Source: CAYRZF01 sp964428805
Lineage (GTDB): Bacteria; Methylomirabilota; Methylomirabilia; Rokubacteriales; CSP1-6
Direction: 5' to 3'
DNA: 19,569 bases
Assembly: GCA_964428805.1 (NCBI GenBank)
Contig: CAYRZF010000042.1
Location: 1-19,569, forward strand
Shown: positions 1 to 7,209 of the stretch, in pieces
How positions within the stretch are numbered: the stretch's first letter is position 1
How the letters are laid out: each line of letters starts with the position of its first letter
The notes under the pieces: generated by a model
The model's database searches: none
What the model was told of the DNA's origin: nothing
The model's input: the letters and a program-made list of their open reading frames with translations, nothing else
Made by a program: the position numbers and the translations under genes

Positions 1-94
1 GACGTCGTCGATGCTGGAAGAGCCGGATGAATTGGCAGGACACGCAAGACCGCATCGAGTCGCGCGGGGACTGCGAAGCCGGCCGAGTCACGTT
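1..94. other. short stretch downstream of mqnD, no gene seen
   Basis: This is the 94 bp between the window edge and the mqnD stop codon. I see no convincing gene or terminator in it. A plus-strand open frame runs through here into mqnD, but it is antisense to a well-conserved gene and I treat it as a shadow. Confidence 0.5.
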
Positions 95-922
95 TCAGAC
101 GGGGTCGAGCGGCGGGATTTCGGGGATCAGCCCCCTCTGGTGGGCCATCGAGAAGAGCCGCTCCAGCGCCTGCCGCCCCTCTACCCCCAGCGTCACCGTG
201 TAGTCGTTGACGTACATCAGGACGAAGCGCCGGCAGGTCTCCTTGTCGATCCCGCGGCCGAACCGCATCGCGTATTCCAGCGCCTCGTCCTCGTGGGCAT
301 GCGCATACGCGATGGAGAGCCTCAGCGCCTCCGAGAGCGCGGCGCCCACGGCCTCGCCCAGATCGCGCCGCACCACGTTGATGCCGAGCGGCAGCGGCAG
401 GTGGGTGTCCCGCTCCCAGGCCTGCCCCAGATCCAGAACCTTGTGGAGCCCCATGGCCTGGTGGGTGATTTGCCCTTCGTGGATCAGGAGCCCTAGATCG
501 GCCTGGCCTTCCAGCACCACCTTCGGGATCTTGTCGAAGGCCACCTCGATGAGCGGCGGGTCGCCGCAGTAGAGCCGCAGCAGGAGCGCCGCGGTGGTGT
601 GGCTGCCGGGAATCGCCACCACGCGGTCCGGAATCTCGCGGGGGTCCATCGGCTCGCGCGCCACCAGGATCGGCCCGTATCCTTTCCCCATGGAGGCGCC
701 GGGATCCATGATCCGGTACCGGTCGGCCACCAGGGTGTAGGTCGCCGCGGAGATTGCGGTCACTTCCAGCTCCGCAGCCCGGGCGCGCCGGTTGAGGGAC
801 TCGATATCATCGAGCACGTGCTGGATCTCGAGCCCCTCGGCCTTCACCTTCCCCGCGGTGAGGGCATAGAACATGAACGCGTCGTCGGGGTCCGGGCTAT
901 GTCCGATCCGAATGACGGTCAT
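95..922 (-). CDS. mqnD: 1,4-dihydroxy-6-naphthoate synthase (futalosine menaquinone pathway)
   Basis: Protein of 275 aa. MqnD converts cyclic dehypoxanthinyl futalosine to 1,4-dihydroxy-6-naphthoate in the cytoplasmic futalosine route to menaquinone. It has the periplasmic-binding-protein-like fold of the MqnA/MqnD family. The sequence shows the hallmark SPDPDDAFMF near residues 9-18, GSHTT near 106-110, and LLIHEGQITH near 145-154. The last contains a His (about 148) in the region of the catalytic base known in Thermus MqnD. PLPLG follows near the middle. The ATG start gives the usual N-terminus directly before RIGHSPDPDD. It lies 2 bp after the stop of the decarboxylase-like gene, so the two are probably co-transcribed. 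No other menaquinone gene is in view. A generic substrate-binding protein is less likely given the motif match. Confidence 0.85.
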   Translation of the reverse strand: MTVIRIGHSPDPDDAFMFYALTAGKVKAEGLEIQHVLDDIESLNRRARAAELEVTAISAATYTLVADRYRIMDPGASMGKGYGPILVAREPMDPREIPDRVVAIPGSHTTAALLLRLYCGDPPLIEVAFDKIPKVVLEGQADLGLLIHEGQITHQAMGLHKVLDLGQAWERDTHLPLPLGINVVRRDLGEAVGAALSEALRLSIAYAHAHEDEALEYAMRFGRGIDKETCRRFVLMYVNDYTVTLGVEGRQALERLFSMAHQRGLIPEIPPLDPV

Positions 923-924
923 CG

Positions 925-2313
925 CTACCGACGCGCCCCTGGGCTACTCGCCGTCCGACGGCTGCGGCCGTTTCCCCTCACGGCGGGAGCCGTGGCGAGG
1001 TGAGAGGGGATCTCGTCCAGACGCACGAGGTCCTCCGTCCGCTCACCCCTCCGAAGCACGTAGGTTTGCCTTCCCCGGACGAGGACGACCGGCGGTCTTG
1101 GATAGATGAACTGCGTGGAGTGGGAGATTGTGTAGGCCCCTGCGTGGCCGAAGACGAGGATACTCCCCCGGCTCACCGGAGGAAGGGGGACGTCGCGTCT
1201 CAGAACATCGTCCTGCATGCAGAGGGCGCCAACGATGTCGGCATTCTCCGCGCGGGCCGCTCCCCTGCCCCCTGCCGCCACTTCGTGTCGGAAGCGGTGA
1301 GCCGCCGGCAGTAGGTTGACCCCGCCGTCCACGACCACGAGCTTCCGCCCCTCGGGGGTCCGCTTCACCGCAACCACGCTCACCAGGAGGGACACTGGGG
1401 ATTCCACGATGGCGCGTCCAGGCTCCAGGATGAGCAGCGGCCGACGGCGGAGTCCGTTCACCCGGGCTTTCAACGGCCCGCAGATGGCCTCCGCATATGC
1501 GGCATAGCTGGGGGCGGTCACGTCCTCCGAGACCGCCTGTCCGAGGATCGTGTTATCGGAAACGAACCCACCCCCCAGGTCGAGGTATTCGATGTCGCCC
1601 AGCCCCCGGCGCTCAACGGTGTGTGCCAGCTCCAGCAGCCCTTCGATGGCCGCACGATAGATCTCAACGTCGGCCAGGCGGGTGCCCGCGTGGAGGTGGA
1701 ACCCCGAAAGCCGGAGGCGCTTCGAGGCATGAATCCTCCGAGAGACCTCGAGGGCTTGGCCGGACTCCAGGTTGAAACCGAACTTGTCCCATGGAGTATC
1801 GGTGAGCTTCATGTTCACCCGAACGCCGATCTTGACCGGGCGCCTGAGCCGCCTCGCGACCTCTTCGAGGTCAGACAGTTCCTCGAGGTTATCCACGTTC
1901 ACGCGGGCCCCCTGGCGCGCCGCTTCGAGAAGATACTCGAACGGCTTGTGCGGCCCGTTGTAGACAATCTGAGGTCCCGGCACTCCCAGCGCCAGGGCGT
2001 GCTCCATCTCGAATCCGGAGACCACCTCCGCCCACGCCCCTTCCTGGTGAAGGATGGCGCAGACGCCGGCCACATAGTTGGTTTTGTAGGAATACGCGAC
2101 CACGGTCTCCGGGTAGCGCGAACGGAAGGCCAAAAGGAAGTGCCGGATGTTCTTCCGGAGCGCGGCTTCCGATACTATATAAAGGGGTGAACCGTACTTG
2201 GCGCGGAGGGTCCGGACACTGACGCCGTCGATCGCACGACCGGCCTCGACGGCATGCCCCCGCTGAGCCCCGACCTGAATTCTCTTCAAGGTTCGAGCAG
2301 TGTACGCGACCAA
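925..2313 (-). CDS. fold-III PLP-dependent decarboxylase (LysA/DAP-ornithine decarboxylase family)
   Basis: Protein of 462 aa with an alanine-racemase-type TIM barrel followed by a beta-sandwich domain. Visible motifs are YSYKTN near residues 74-79 (Lys77, PLP Schiff base), HLHAG near 207-211, LGGGF near 246-250, EPGR near 297-300 (phosphate binding) and AGAY near 391-394. The conserved Cys is kept (about 365), but the segment reads CMQDD where diaminopimelate decarboxylases have CESxD. The substrate may therefore not be meso-diaminopimelate. The chosen start is TTG, with AAGGTGA a few bases upstream; a second in-frame TTG eight codons on is an alternative. The usual LysA core begins near residue 25. 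The gene precedes mqnD by 2 bp. It may decarboxylate another amino acid or a carboxylated amine; I cannot say which. Confidence 0.75.
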   Translation of the reverse strand: MVAYTARTLKRIQVGAQRGHAVEAGRAIDGVSVRTLRAKYGSPLYIVSEAALRKNIRHFLLAFRSRYPETVVAYSYKTNYVAGVCAILHQEGAWAEVVSGFEMEHALALGVPGPQIVYNGPHKPFEYLLEAARQGARVNVDNLEELSDLEEVARRLRRPVKIGVRVNMKLTDTPWDKFGFNLESGQALEVSRRIHASKRLRLSGFHLHAGTRLADVEIYRAAIEGLLELAHTVERRGLGDIEYLDLGGGFVSDNTILGQAVSEDVTAPSYAAYAEAICGPLKARVNGLRRRPLLILEPGRAIVESPVSLLVSVVAVKRTPEGRKLVVVDGGVNLLPAAHRFRHEVAAGGRGAARAENADIVGALCMQDDVLRRDVPLPPVSRGSILVFGHAGAYTISHSTQFIYPRPPVVLVRGRQTYVLRRGERTEDLVRLDEIPSHLATAPAVRGNGRSRRTASSPGARR

Positions 2314-2325
2314 AGCTCACCTTGA

Positions 2326-2359
2326 CAAGGGCGCGGCCGGCCAGGTAAAGCTGCCCTTG
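2326..2359. promoter_or_regulatory. 7-bp inverted repeat between divergent genes
   Basis: CAAGGGC at 2326-2332 is repeated in inverse orientation as GCCCTTG at 2353-2359, with 20 bp between the arms. The right arm runs into the -35 box of the plus-strand promoter and the left arm lies just upstream of the minus-strand start. The placement would suit an operator acting on both genes, but the repeat is short and chance is a real alternative. Confidence 0.25.
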
Positions 2360-2385
2360 ACACTCGTCACGATCCAGCCTAGAAT
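2357..2385 (+). promoter_or_regulatory. predicted sigma70-type promoter for the secreted-protein gene
   Basis: TTGACA at 2357-2362, a 17-bp spacer, then TAGAAT at 2380-2385. This is a perfect -35 and a near-consensus -10 at ideal spacing, placed about 70 bp upstream of the plus-strand ATG at 2458. Transcription would begin around 2391-2393, giving a leader of about 65 nt. Confidence 0.6.
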
Positions 2386-2457
2386 CCCGCCAATCTAGGG
2401 TCGGCGGAACCTTCCCCTCACAACGGAGTGCAAACCACTCATCACGGAGGACGGACC

Positions 2458-2604
2458 ATGAAGCGTCGCATCGGGTTTATCTTGATCCTATCGCTGATCT
2501 TGCTCGGGATGGCCCCGACGGCGTTCGCGGGGCCGAAGGAGGAGGTTGCCGCCGCGGGGGCGAAGTGGGCCGAAGTCTTCGTTTTGGACAATCCCGACCC
2601 CATC
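2458..2604 (+). CDS. secreted protein N-terminus, possibly SgcJ/EcaC (DUF4440) family; cut by gap
   Basis: Only the first 49 codons are present; the frame runs into the 100-N gap. Residues 1-22 form a clear Sec signal peptide: basic MKRR, a hydrophobic stretch, and a cleavage site after AFA. The mature part begins GPKEEVAAAGAKWAEVF and ends in DNPDPI. An early helix with a KWAxxF pattern and a following NPDxI segment resembles SnoaL-like/DUF4440 (SgcJ/EcaC) proteins, small cone-shaped domains that are often exported. The segment is too short to be sure. The ATG at 2458 is chosen because GGAGG lies 8 bp upstream and the signal peptide starts there. A promoter stands about 70 bp upstream. Confidence 0.6.
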
Positions 2605-2704
2605 NNNNNNNNNNNNNNNNNNNNNNNNNNNNNNNNNNNNNNNNNNNNNNNNNNNNNNNNNNNNNNNNNNNNNNNNNNNNNNNNNNNNNNNNNNNNNNNN
2701 NNNN
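2605..2704. other. assembly gap of 100 N
   Basis: Exactly 100 undetermined bases, the conventional filler for a scaffold join of unknown length. It truncates the secreted-protein gene on the left and the ATP-grasp gene on the right. The true distance between the two sides, and even their adjacency, cannot be read from the sequence. Confidence 0.97.
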
Positions 2705-3416
2705 GCACGAAGTCGAATCCGTTCAGGCCGCGTAACCCGAACTCGGCCGTGACCGCCTCCGCGATCGCCCGGACCTCGTCCAGGGCGGCCGGGGGTGCGT
2801 CGAGCGGGAGAAGGTTCCCGCCGTAGGCAAAGCCCCTCGGCCCCCGGAGCTGCTCCGTCGCTCCGAGGAGCACACTGTGTCGCCCGTCGGCCACGAAGAT
2901 CGCCGAGGCCGGAACGCCTTCGAGATACTCTTGTAAAATAACGCCCGGAGAAAGAGGCTGACCATTCCAGAAGCCGATCCCCTGCCCGCCGCCGCCTCGG
3001 ATGGGCTTGCGCAACCATGTGCCGGCCCGCGGCAGGGGTGCCCCGACCCCGATGGTGCGCGGCACCACGAATCCCCGGGAGGAAAGAAACGGGAAGAGGG
3101 CGTCCGGATCACGCACGCGCCGCAGCGTCTCCGGCCCGTTGCCCAACAGCGGCTTCCCGGCAGCGAGTTCCGCAACGACATCCGGTTCATTCTCCAGCCC
3201 ACCGCAGTAGGCCACGGCATCGTATTTCAGCCCCCGCGCCACCTCCAGAAGCGCCGCGGCCGAGTATCGGAGCCCGCGCTCGCGGAGCGAGACATTCTCG
3301 CACAGTCGCTTCTGGTCCAAGTCGCCGAACAGGTCGATCGTGACGATCTCGCACCCGGAGCCGCGAGCGGACTCGGCGATCGCCCGAGTGGTCAGCCCGA
3401 CGATGAGGATTTTCAT
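2705..3416 (-). CDS. ATP-grasp protein of the H4MPT-linked cluster, C-terminus lost in gap
   Basis: The first 237 codons remain. The N-terminal pre-ATP-grasp domain starts MKILIVGLTTRAIAESA. The central ATP-grasp part shows WLRKPIRGGGGQGI, with a lysine and a glycine-rich loop for ATP, then ILQEYLEG and a C-terminal GLRGLNGFDFV just before the gap. The metal-binding segment of the family would follow and is missing. ATP-grasp enzymes join a carboxylate to an amine or thiol through an acyl phosphate. A protein of this kind (called Orf17 in Methylobacterium) is known in bacterial H4MPT clusters without an assigned reaction, and this is probably its counterpart. The ATG overlaps the DUF1464 stop by 4 bp (ATGA), so translation is likely coupled. 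Confidence 0.75.
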
Positions 3417-4507
3417 CGCACCCCGAACTGACCGCGTACGGCGTCGCTGCCAGCCACATACAGGTGATCCAAAATACTGCCGCGTGAGTTCCGGAGTTCC
3501 ATCGCCTCCACCAGCGCGCGGTTCGAGCCGCCGGCCAGCCCGTCGGCAATGAGGGCTGCTCCCTGGGCCGCTTCTTTGCAATTCGATGCGAACCCGGTCA
3601 CGAGACGAACCGGCGCCACCCTGTTCATCCGGCTGGCCAGCGCCTCGGCGATGGCCGGAACTCGGCTGAGGCGACCCGAGAGCAACACCTCCCTTGGCGC
3701 CGGGAGGCTGATCTGCAACGATGCGACCATTTTTTCGACCGACTCGATCAGCGCGTCCCACGCGATCTTGGCGCGGGGATCCTCCCTCGCGCGCGCCGCG
3801 AGGGCCTCGGGCGACATCTCCGGGTCGCCGGCGATGAACGCGGCGCCGCCGGTGAACAGCGCTGCTTTGGAGATGCGGCCCAGCGAGTAGGCCACCTCCC
3901 CGTCGAGCGTGCCGAGCGCACGGTAGCCGAGTCCGCCGCTGCTCCCCCCGATGCCGTCCACGATCCGCCCCCCCTCGACGGCGAGCGCCGCCGTGAATGC
4001 GCCTCCCAGCTCGACCAGAATGAAGCTCGTGCGATCAGGCCCGAGACCGAGCCGGCCGGCTTGATCCCGGATGGCCAGGGCGGCCACGCAGAGCTTGTCC
4101 GCTGTCCCCATGTCAATCCGGTTAACCTTCCGGTGGGCCGGAACGGTGGAGAGGTGAATGACGCCGGGGACGATCACCGCGGGCAGACGGCGCCGGCGCA
4201 TCAGCTCCACCATCTCCCGGAGCCCACCGACCATCTCCGCCTGACCCCGGTCGTCCTCCCGCACGAGGATGAAGAGGTTGAGCTGATCGCCGCTGACCTG
4301 GGCCACCGGGACGAGCGGGAGGCCGTAGCCCGAGGGAGCGGCGACGAGGTCAAGCGGAAGCGCGCGGGTCAGGTGATCGACGATGAGCGAGGGGGTACGG
4401 GCCGCGTCCTCGGTCGAGATCGAGACCTCGAGGAACACGCGGCCGTCCTCCAGGCCGCAGAGATCAAAACTCAAGGTGCCGGGATCGACGCCGATGACGC
4501 GGGGCAC
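3413..4507 (-). CDS. DUF1464 family protein (ASKHA sugar/acyl-kinase-like fold)
   Basis: Protein of 364 aa. The N-terminus VIGVDPGTLSFDLCGLEDG is a phosphate-1 loop typical of ASKHA kinases. A second phosphate loop, VELGGAFTAALAVEGGRIVDG, lies mid-protein, followed by GGSSGGLGYRALGTLDGE. The family (once labelled predicted butyrate kinase) occurs in archaea and in bacterial H4MPT clusters; its reaction is unknown to me. A kinase or phosphate-dependent transfer on a pterin or furan intermediate is a reasonable guess, no more. The start is GTG, 2 bp after the mtdB stop, with no clear Shine-Dalgarno, so it probably relies on coupling. The stop overlaps the ATP-grasp start. Confidence 0.75.
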   Translation of the reverse strand: MPRVIGVDPGTLSFDLCGLEDGRVFLEVSISTEDAARTPSLIVDHLTRALPLDLVAAPSGYGLPLVPVAQVSGDQLNLFILVREDDRGQAEMVGGLREMVELMRRRRLPAVIVPGVIHLSTVPAHRKVNRIDMGTADKLCVAALAIRDQAGRLGLGPDRTSFILVELGGAFTAALAVEGGRIVDGIGGSSGGLGYRALGTLDGEVAYSLGRISKAALFTGGAAFIAGDPEMSPEALAARAREDPRAKIAWDALIESVEKMVASLQISLPAPREVLLSGRLSRVPAIAEALASRMNRVAPVRLVTGFASNCKEAAQGAALIADGLAGGSNRALVEAMELRNSRGSILDHLYVAGSDAVRGQFGVR

Positions 4508-4509
4508 GG

Positions 4510-5364
4510 CTAAAGGGACCGTGCGATGTTATAGATCCCGTCGATATCCAGAACCTCGTCGTTCCGCTCGAAGAGCCGCGCCACGCAGGTCTTGTGCACC
4601 TTCATCTTCAGGCCGCCGACGCCGAGCGCGCCGAAGACGATCTTCCCATCGCGCTCCATCCCCTTGTCAGCCGCCTCGATGCCCTCGATGCCGAGCGGCG
4701 GCACGGCGTTCACGTCCGCCATCGCCTTGAGGGTCGGATGCGTGGCCCAGACCGAGCGGCGCAGCAGCGTCGTGCCGGCAGCCCCGGCCGTGAGGCACGC
4801 GTCGGCCCCGGTGAGCGCGCCGACGACGCCCGCGTCGTCCCGCGCCTCAACCGCCGTGACCTCAACCCCGAAGCGCGCCTTGAGCTGGTCAGAGGCAGCC
4901 CGCGCCCGGTCGAAGGATCGCGAGGTGAGCGCCACCGACGCGCCCTCGCGGGCCAACAGCACGGCGGCCCGGACGCCGACGGGGCCGGTTCCGGCCAGGA
5001 TCACCACCCGTTTCCCCTTCAGCTCCATCGCCCCCGCCAAGCGTGCCACGGCGGCGGCGGCCGTGGTGTTGCAGCCGTTGGAATCCATCATGAGGCTGAC
5101 GCGGAACGGCCCGAAGAACGTCTTCTTGACCGCCTCCAGCAGCGCGTCACCCGCGGCCACGTCGCTCCCGCCGATCCAGATCGCGGTGTGACGCAGGTCC
5201 CCCGGGCCTCGTGTGAAGATCGCGCCGTGGACCAGCGGGGCGACGTCCCCCGGGGCGACGCCGCCGTAACTCAGCACCTCGTCCGCGCCGGCGTCATAGG
5301 CGACGATCCGGTCGAAGGCGCTCGGGTGTTTGTCGGAGTCCAGCTGCAGGAGCAGTTTCTTCAT
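4510..5364 (-). CDS. mtdB: NAD(P)-dependent methylene-H4MPT dehydrogenase
   Basis: Protein of 284 aa. MtdB oxidises methylene-H4MPT to methenyl-H4MPT with NAD+ or NADP+ in the cytoplasm, directly upstream of Mch in the pathway. The N-terminus KKLLLQLDSDKHPSAFDRIVAYDAGAD is typical of the MtdA/MtdB family. The segment SLMMDSNGCNTTAAAAVARL matches the conserved substrate-side region. A Rossmann loop AGTGPVGVRAA with SRSFDRA after the second strand binds the dinucleotide. The ATG at 5364 is preferred over an upstream start because the family begins there and GGAGG lies just ahead. It sits 21 bp after the DHPS-like gene. The bifunctional NADP-only MtdA is the nearest alternative; the H4MPT setting favours MtdB. 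Confidence 0.88.
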   Translation of the reverse strand: MKKLLLQLDSDKHPSAFDRIVAYDAGADEVLSYGGVAPGDVAPLVHGAIFTRGPGDLRHTAIWIGGSDVAAGDALLEAVKKTFFGPFRVSLMMDSNGCNTTAAAAVARLAGAMELKGKRVVILAGTGPVGVRAAVLLAREGASVALTSRSFDRARAASDQLKARFGVEVTAVEARDDAGVVGALTGADACLTAGAAGTTLLRRSVWATHPTLKAMADVNAVPPLGIEGIEAADKGMERDGKIVFGALGVGGLKMKVHKTCVARLFERNDEVLDIDGIYNIARSL

Positions 5365-5385
5365 GGATGGCCTCCACCGGCGCAT

Positions 5386-6768
5386 TCACTTCCGTCTGGC
5401 ATGTCTCGTCCGTTCCAGCTTCACCCGGCCGTGGCGCGATTCCTCCTCCGTGGGGGTCAGGTATCCCCAGCGCAGCGGTTGCTCCTGGATGTAGGTCTTC
5501 CCCAGCAGGAGCGCGAGCCTGGCCTTCATCAGCTCCTTCCCGAGGTAGAAGGCGTGCGACGGGTCCTCGACCTCGAGTTGCTCGAAGAGGGTCTGGATGT
5601 CGGTGCCGCTGACGAACAGGCGGTTGTTGAAAACGCAGATCGCATCTCGAGTCGTGTAGATGCGGAAGTTCGGGTCGGTGATCGCCGACTGGAGCGCCCG
5701 CAGCTCGGCCTCCGTCGAATACTTCGGGCGGGCGTCCTTCACCGTGAGCAGCCGGTTGTCGATGTATTTGGGGATGATCCCGCGCCGCTGGGCGGCGTAC
5801 ATCAGTCGCCGCGCCACATCCACCTCGCGCACCGCGCCGCGCGCCCACTCGACCACTTCGGTGGTCAGCACGTGACGGACTCCGAGCTCCTGGCAGAAGC
5901 CGATCAGCAGGGCGTTGACGCCGGTGGTGTCGGCGTCGGTCAACTCGGTGATGTTGCCGATGCCCATCAGCAGTTCGGCACCCGGGTATCTGGCCCGCAC
6001 CTGCACATACCGGTCGAGACTCGCGGCGAAGCCGATGGTGATCGGCTCGAGGATCGGGTCTACGATGTACGGCCGTCCGATCCGTTCGAGGCGGGCGATG
6101 TTGCGGTCGAGCGTGTCGAGGCCCTCGCCGGAGTCCGGAATGACGACGACCGGACAGTGCAGGGCCCCCGCGATCTCGAGGTTCGCCCCGTTGACGCTCA
6201 GCACGTAGTCCACACCGGCCCGGTCGGCAGCCAGGATCTCGGCCTTGTCGAACGTGTCGATGCTGACGACGAAGCCTTGCGTCTTGAGTAGCCCGACCAC
6301 CTCCGCCGCGTCCTCGAACTTCCGGTCGAGCGAACAGCCCAGGTCGATGACGTCGGCACCGTTCTCGCGGAAGTACTGGGCCCGGCGCAGGATTTCCTCA
6401 CGCGGCATGTAGGGGACGTTGTTGATTTCGGCGAAGATGCGGATGTCGTACGCGCCGTACTCTTCGCGCAGGGCCGCCTGGCCAAAGTATTCCGGCAGAT
6501 CACGCAGGTCGGCCGGCCCCTTTTCCGTCTTGACGCCGAAGCGGTCTTCGATAACGCGCACGTCCCCTTCGCACAGGCCCGGAATCAGGATGCGGTCGAA
6601 CCCCTCGGCCGATGGCAGGTGCTTGGAAATCCAGGGGGTGGTCATCAGCGCGGCAACGGAGATGCGAAGCGCGGCCACCTCGTACTCGAAGTCCGGCGCC
6701 ATGGCGTACAGCGTCGCCTGCAGGGCCGGGGCGGCCAGTTTGCCGGTGACGAAGATGGTTCTGGACAA
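5386..6768 (-). CDS. dihydropteroate-synthase-like protein (DUF6513/DHPS-related)
   Basis: Protein of 460 aa. An N-terminal region opening FVTGKLAAPALQATL is followed by a DHPS-type TIM barrel: RAQYFRENGADVIDLGCS near residues 130-147, then VSIDTFDKAEI and YVLSVNG. In methanogens, related proteins are linked to joining the pterin pyrophosphate to ribofuranosylaminobenzene phosphate, the MptG product. That condensation is the expected role here, in place of folate DHPS using free pABA. The role is inferred from family and context. The start is a TTG 14 bp after the dehydratase stop, with only a weak GAGG upstream. No ATG fits the family N-terminus, so the TTG is the best call but uncertain. 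The gene lies inside the mtdB operon. Confidence 0.78.
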   Translation of the reverse strand: MSRTIFVTGKLAAPALQATLYAMAPDFEYEVAALRISVAALMTTPWISKHLPSAEGFDRILIPGLCEGDVRVIEDRFGVKTEKGPADLRDLPEYFGQAALREEYGAYDIRIFAEINNVPYMPREEILRRAQYFRENGADVIDLGCSLDRKFEDAAEVVGLLKTQGFVVSIDTFDKAEILAADRAGVDYVLSVNGANLEIAGALHCPVVVIPDSGEGLDTLDRNIARLERIGRPYIVDPILEPITIGFAASLDRYVQVRARYPGAELLMGIGNITELTDADTTGVNALLIGFCQELGVRHVLTTEVVEWARGAVREVDVARRLMYAAQRRGIIPKYIDNRLLTVKDARPKYSTEAELRALQSAITDPNFRIYTTRDAICVFNNRLFVSGTDIQTLFEQLEVEDPSHAFYLGKELMKARLALLLGKTYIQEQPLRWGYLTPTEEESRHGRVKLERTRHARRK

Positions 6769-6782
6769 CGTCGGCGAGAGCC

Positions 6783-7160
6783 TCAGGCCGGCCGGTCAGG
6801 ACTGCCGCCGCGCACCCATTTGTTCGGAGTGCCCTCCATCGGCGAACCGGGTTTCGGCTTCCAGAGCACCGTCTCCTCGATCTTCTTGGCGACGGCGAAA
6901 TCGCGCTCAGTGATCCCGTCGGAGGCGTGCGTGCGGAGCTTGACCCACAGCTTGCCCCACGTCACTTCCAGATCGGGATGATGCCAGGCCGCCTCGGCGA
7001 CGAACCCGATCGTGTTAATCAGCGCCAGGGTGGTCAGCCACCCGTCGGTGTTGTACTTGCGGCGGATCCAACGACCCTCGCGCCACCAGTCCGGGAGTTC
7101 CTCCTTCAACCGTCTCTCGATGACATCGTCGGGCAGAACAGGCAACTTTTCCTCGGGCAT
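6783..7160 (-). CDS. pterin-4a-carbinolamine dehydratase family protein
   Basis: Protein of 125 aa, near the usual size of about 100-120 residues. The diagnostic segment is EAAWHHPDLEVTWGKLWVKLRTH followed by SDGITERDFAVAKKIE; the two adjacent histidines before Pro are the catalytic pair of the PCD/DCoH family. The classical enzyme dehydrates 4a-hydroxytetrahydropterin. No aromatic amino acid hydroxylase is nearby, so here it probably serves another pterin step in H4MPT metabolism, which is inference. ATG start, with GGGAGG 6 bp upstream. It sits 49 bp after the SDR gene and 14 bp before the DHPS-like gene. The N-terminus before GWLTTL is charged and somewhat longer than in compact PCDs. Confidence 0.85.
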   Translation of the reverse strand: MPEEKLPVLPDDVIERRLKEELPDWWREGRWIRRKYNTDGWLTTLALINTIGFVAEAAWHHPDLEVTWGKLWVKLRTHASDGITERDFAVAKKIEETVLWKPKPGSPMEGTPNKWVRGGSPDRPA

Positions 7161-7178
7161 TTCGGCCTCCCTTCAAGC

Positions 7179-7194
7179 GCCCCGTCACCGGGGC
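7179..7194. other. short GC-rich hairpin between SDR and dehydratase genes
   Basis: GCCCCG (7179-7184), a 4-nt loop TCAC, then CGGGGC (7189-7194): a 6-bp perfect stem about 16 bp past the SDR stop on the minus strand. There is no T-run after it, so it is not a standard intrinsic terminator. It may be an mRNA-stabilising or attenuating hairpin inside the operon. Confidence 0.35.
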
Positions 7195-7209
7195 ACGCCA
7201 ATGGCCCCG

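Noticed and set aside
1889..2320. 143-codon minus-strand frame beginning with GTG at 2320
   Set aside because: It is out of frame with, and mostly inside, the decarboxylase-like gene, which has all the PLP motifs.
4594..6291. 565-codon open frame on the plus strand
   Set aside because: It lies antisense to mtdB and the DHPS-like gene, is rich in Arg, His, Gly and Pro without domain-like pattern, and reflects high-GC third positions on the coding strand.
7179..7194. Intrinsic terminator after the SDR gene
   Set aside because: There is a 6-bp GC stem but no T-run on either strand, and the following genes appear to be in the same operon.
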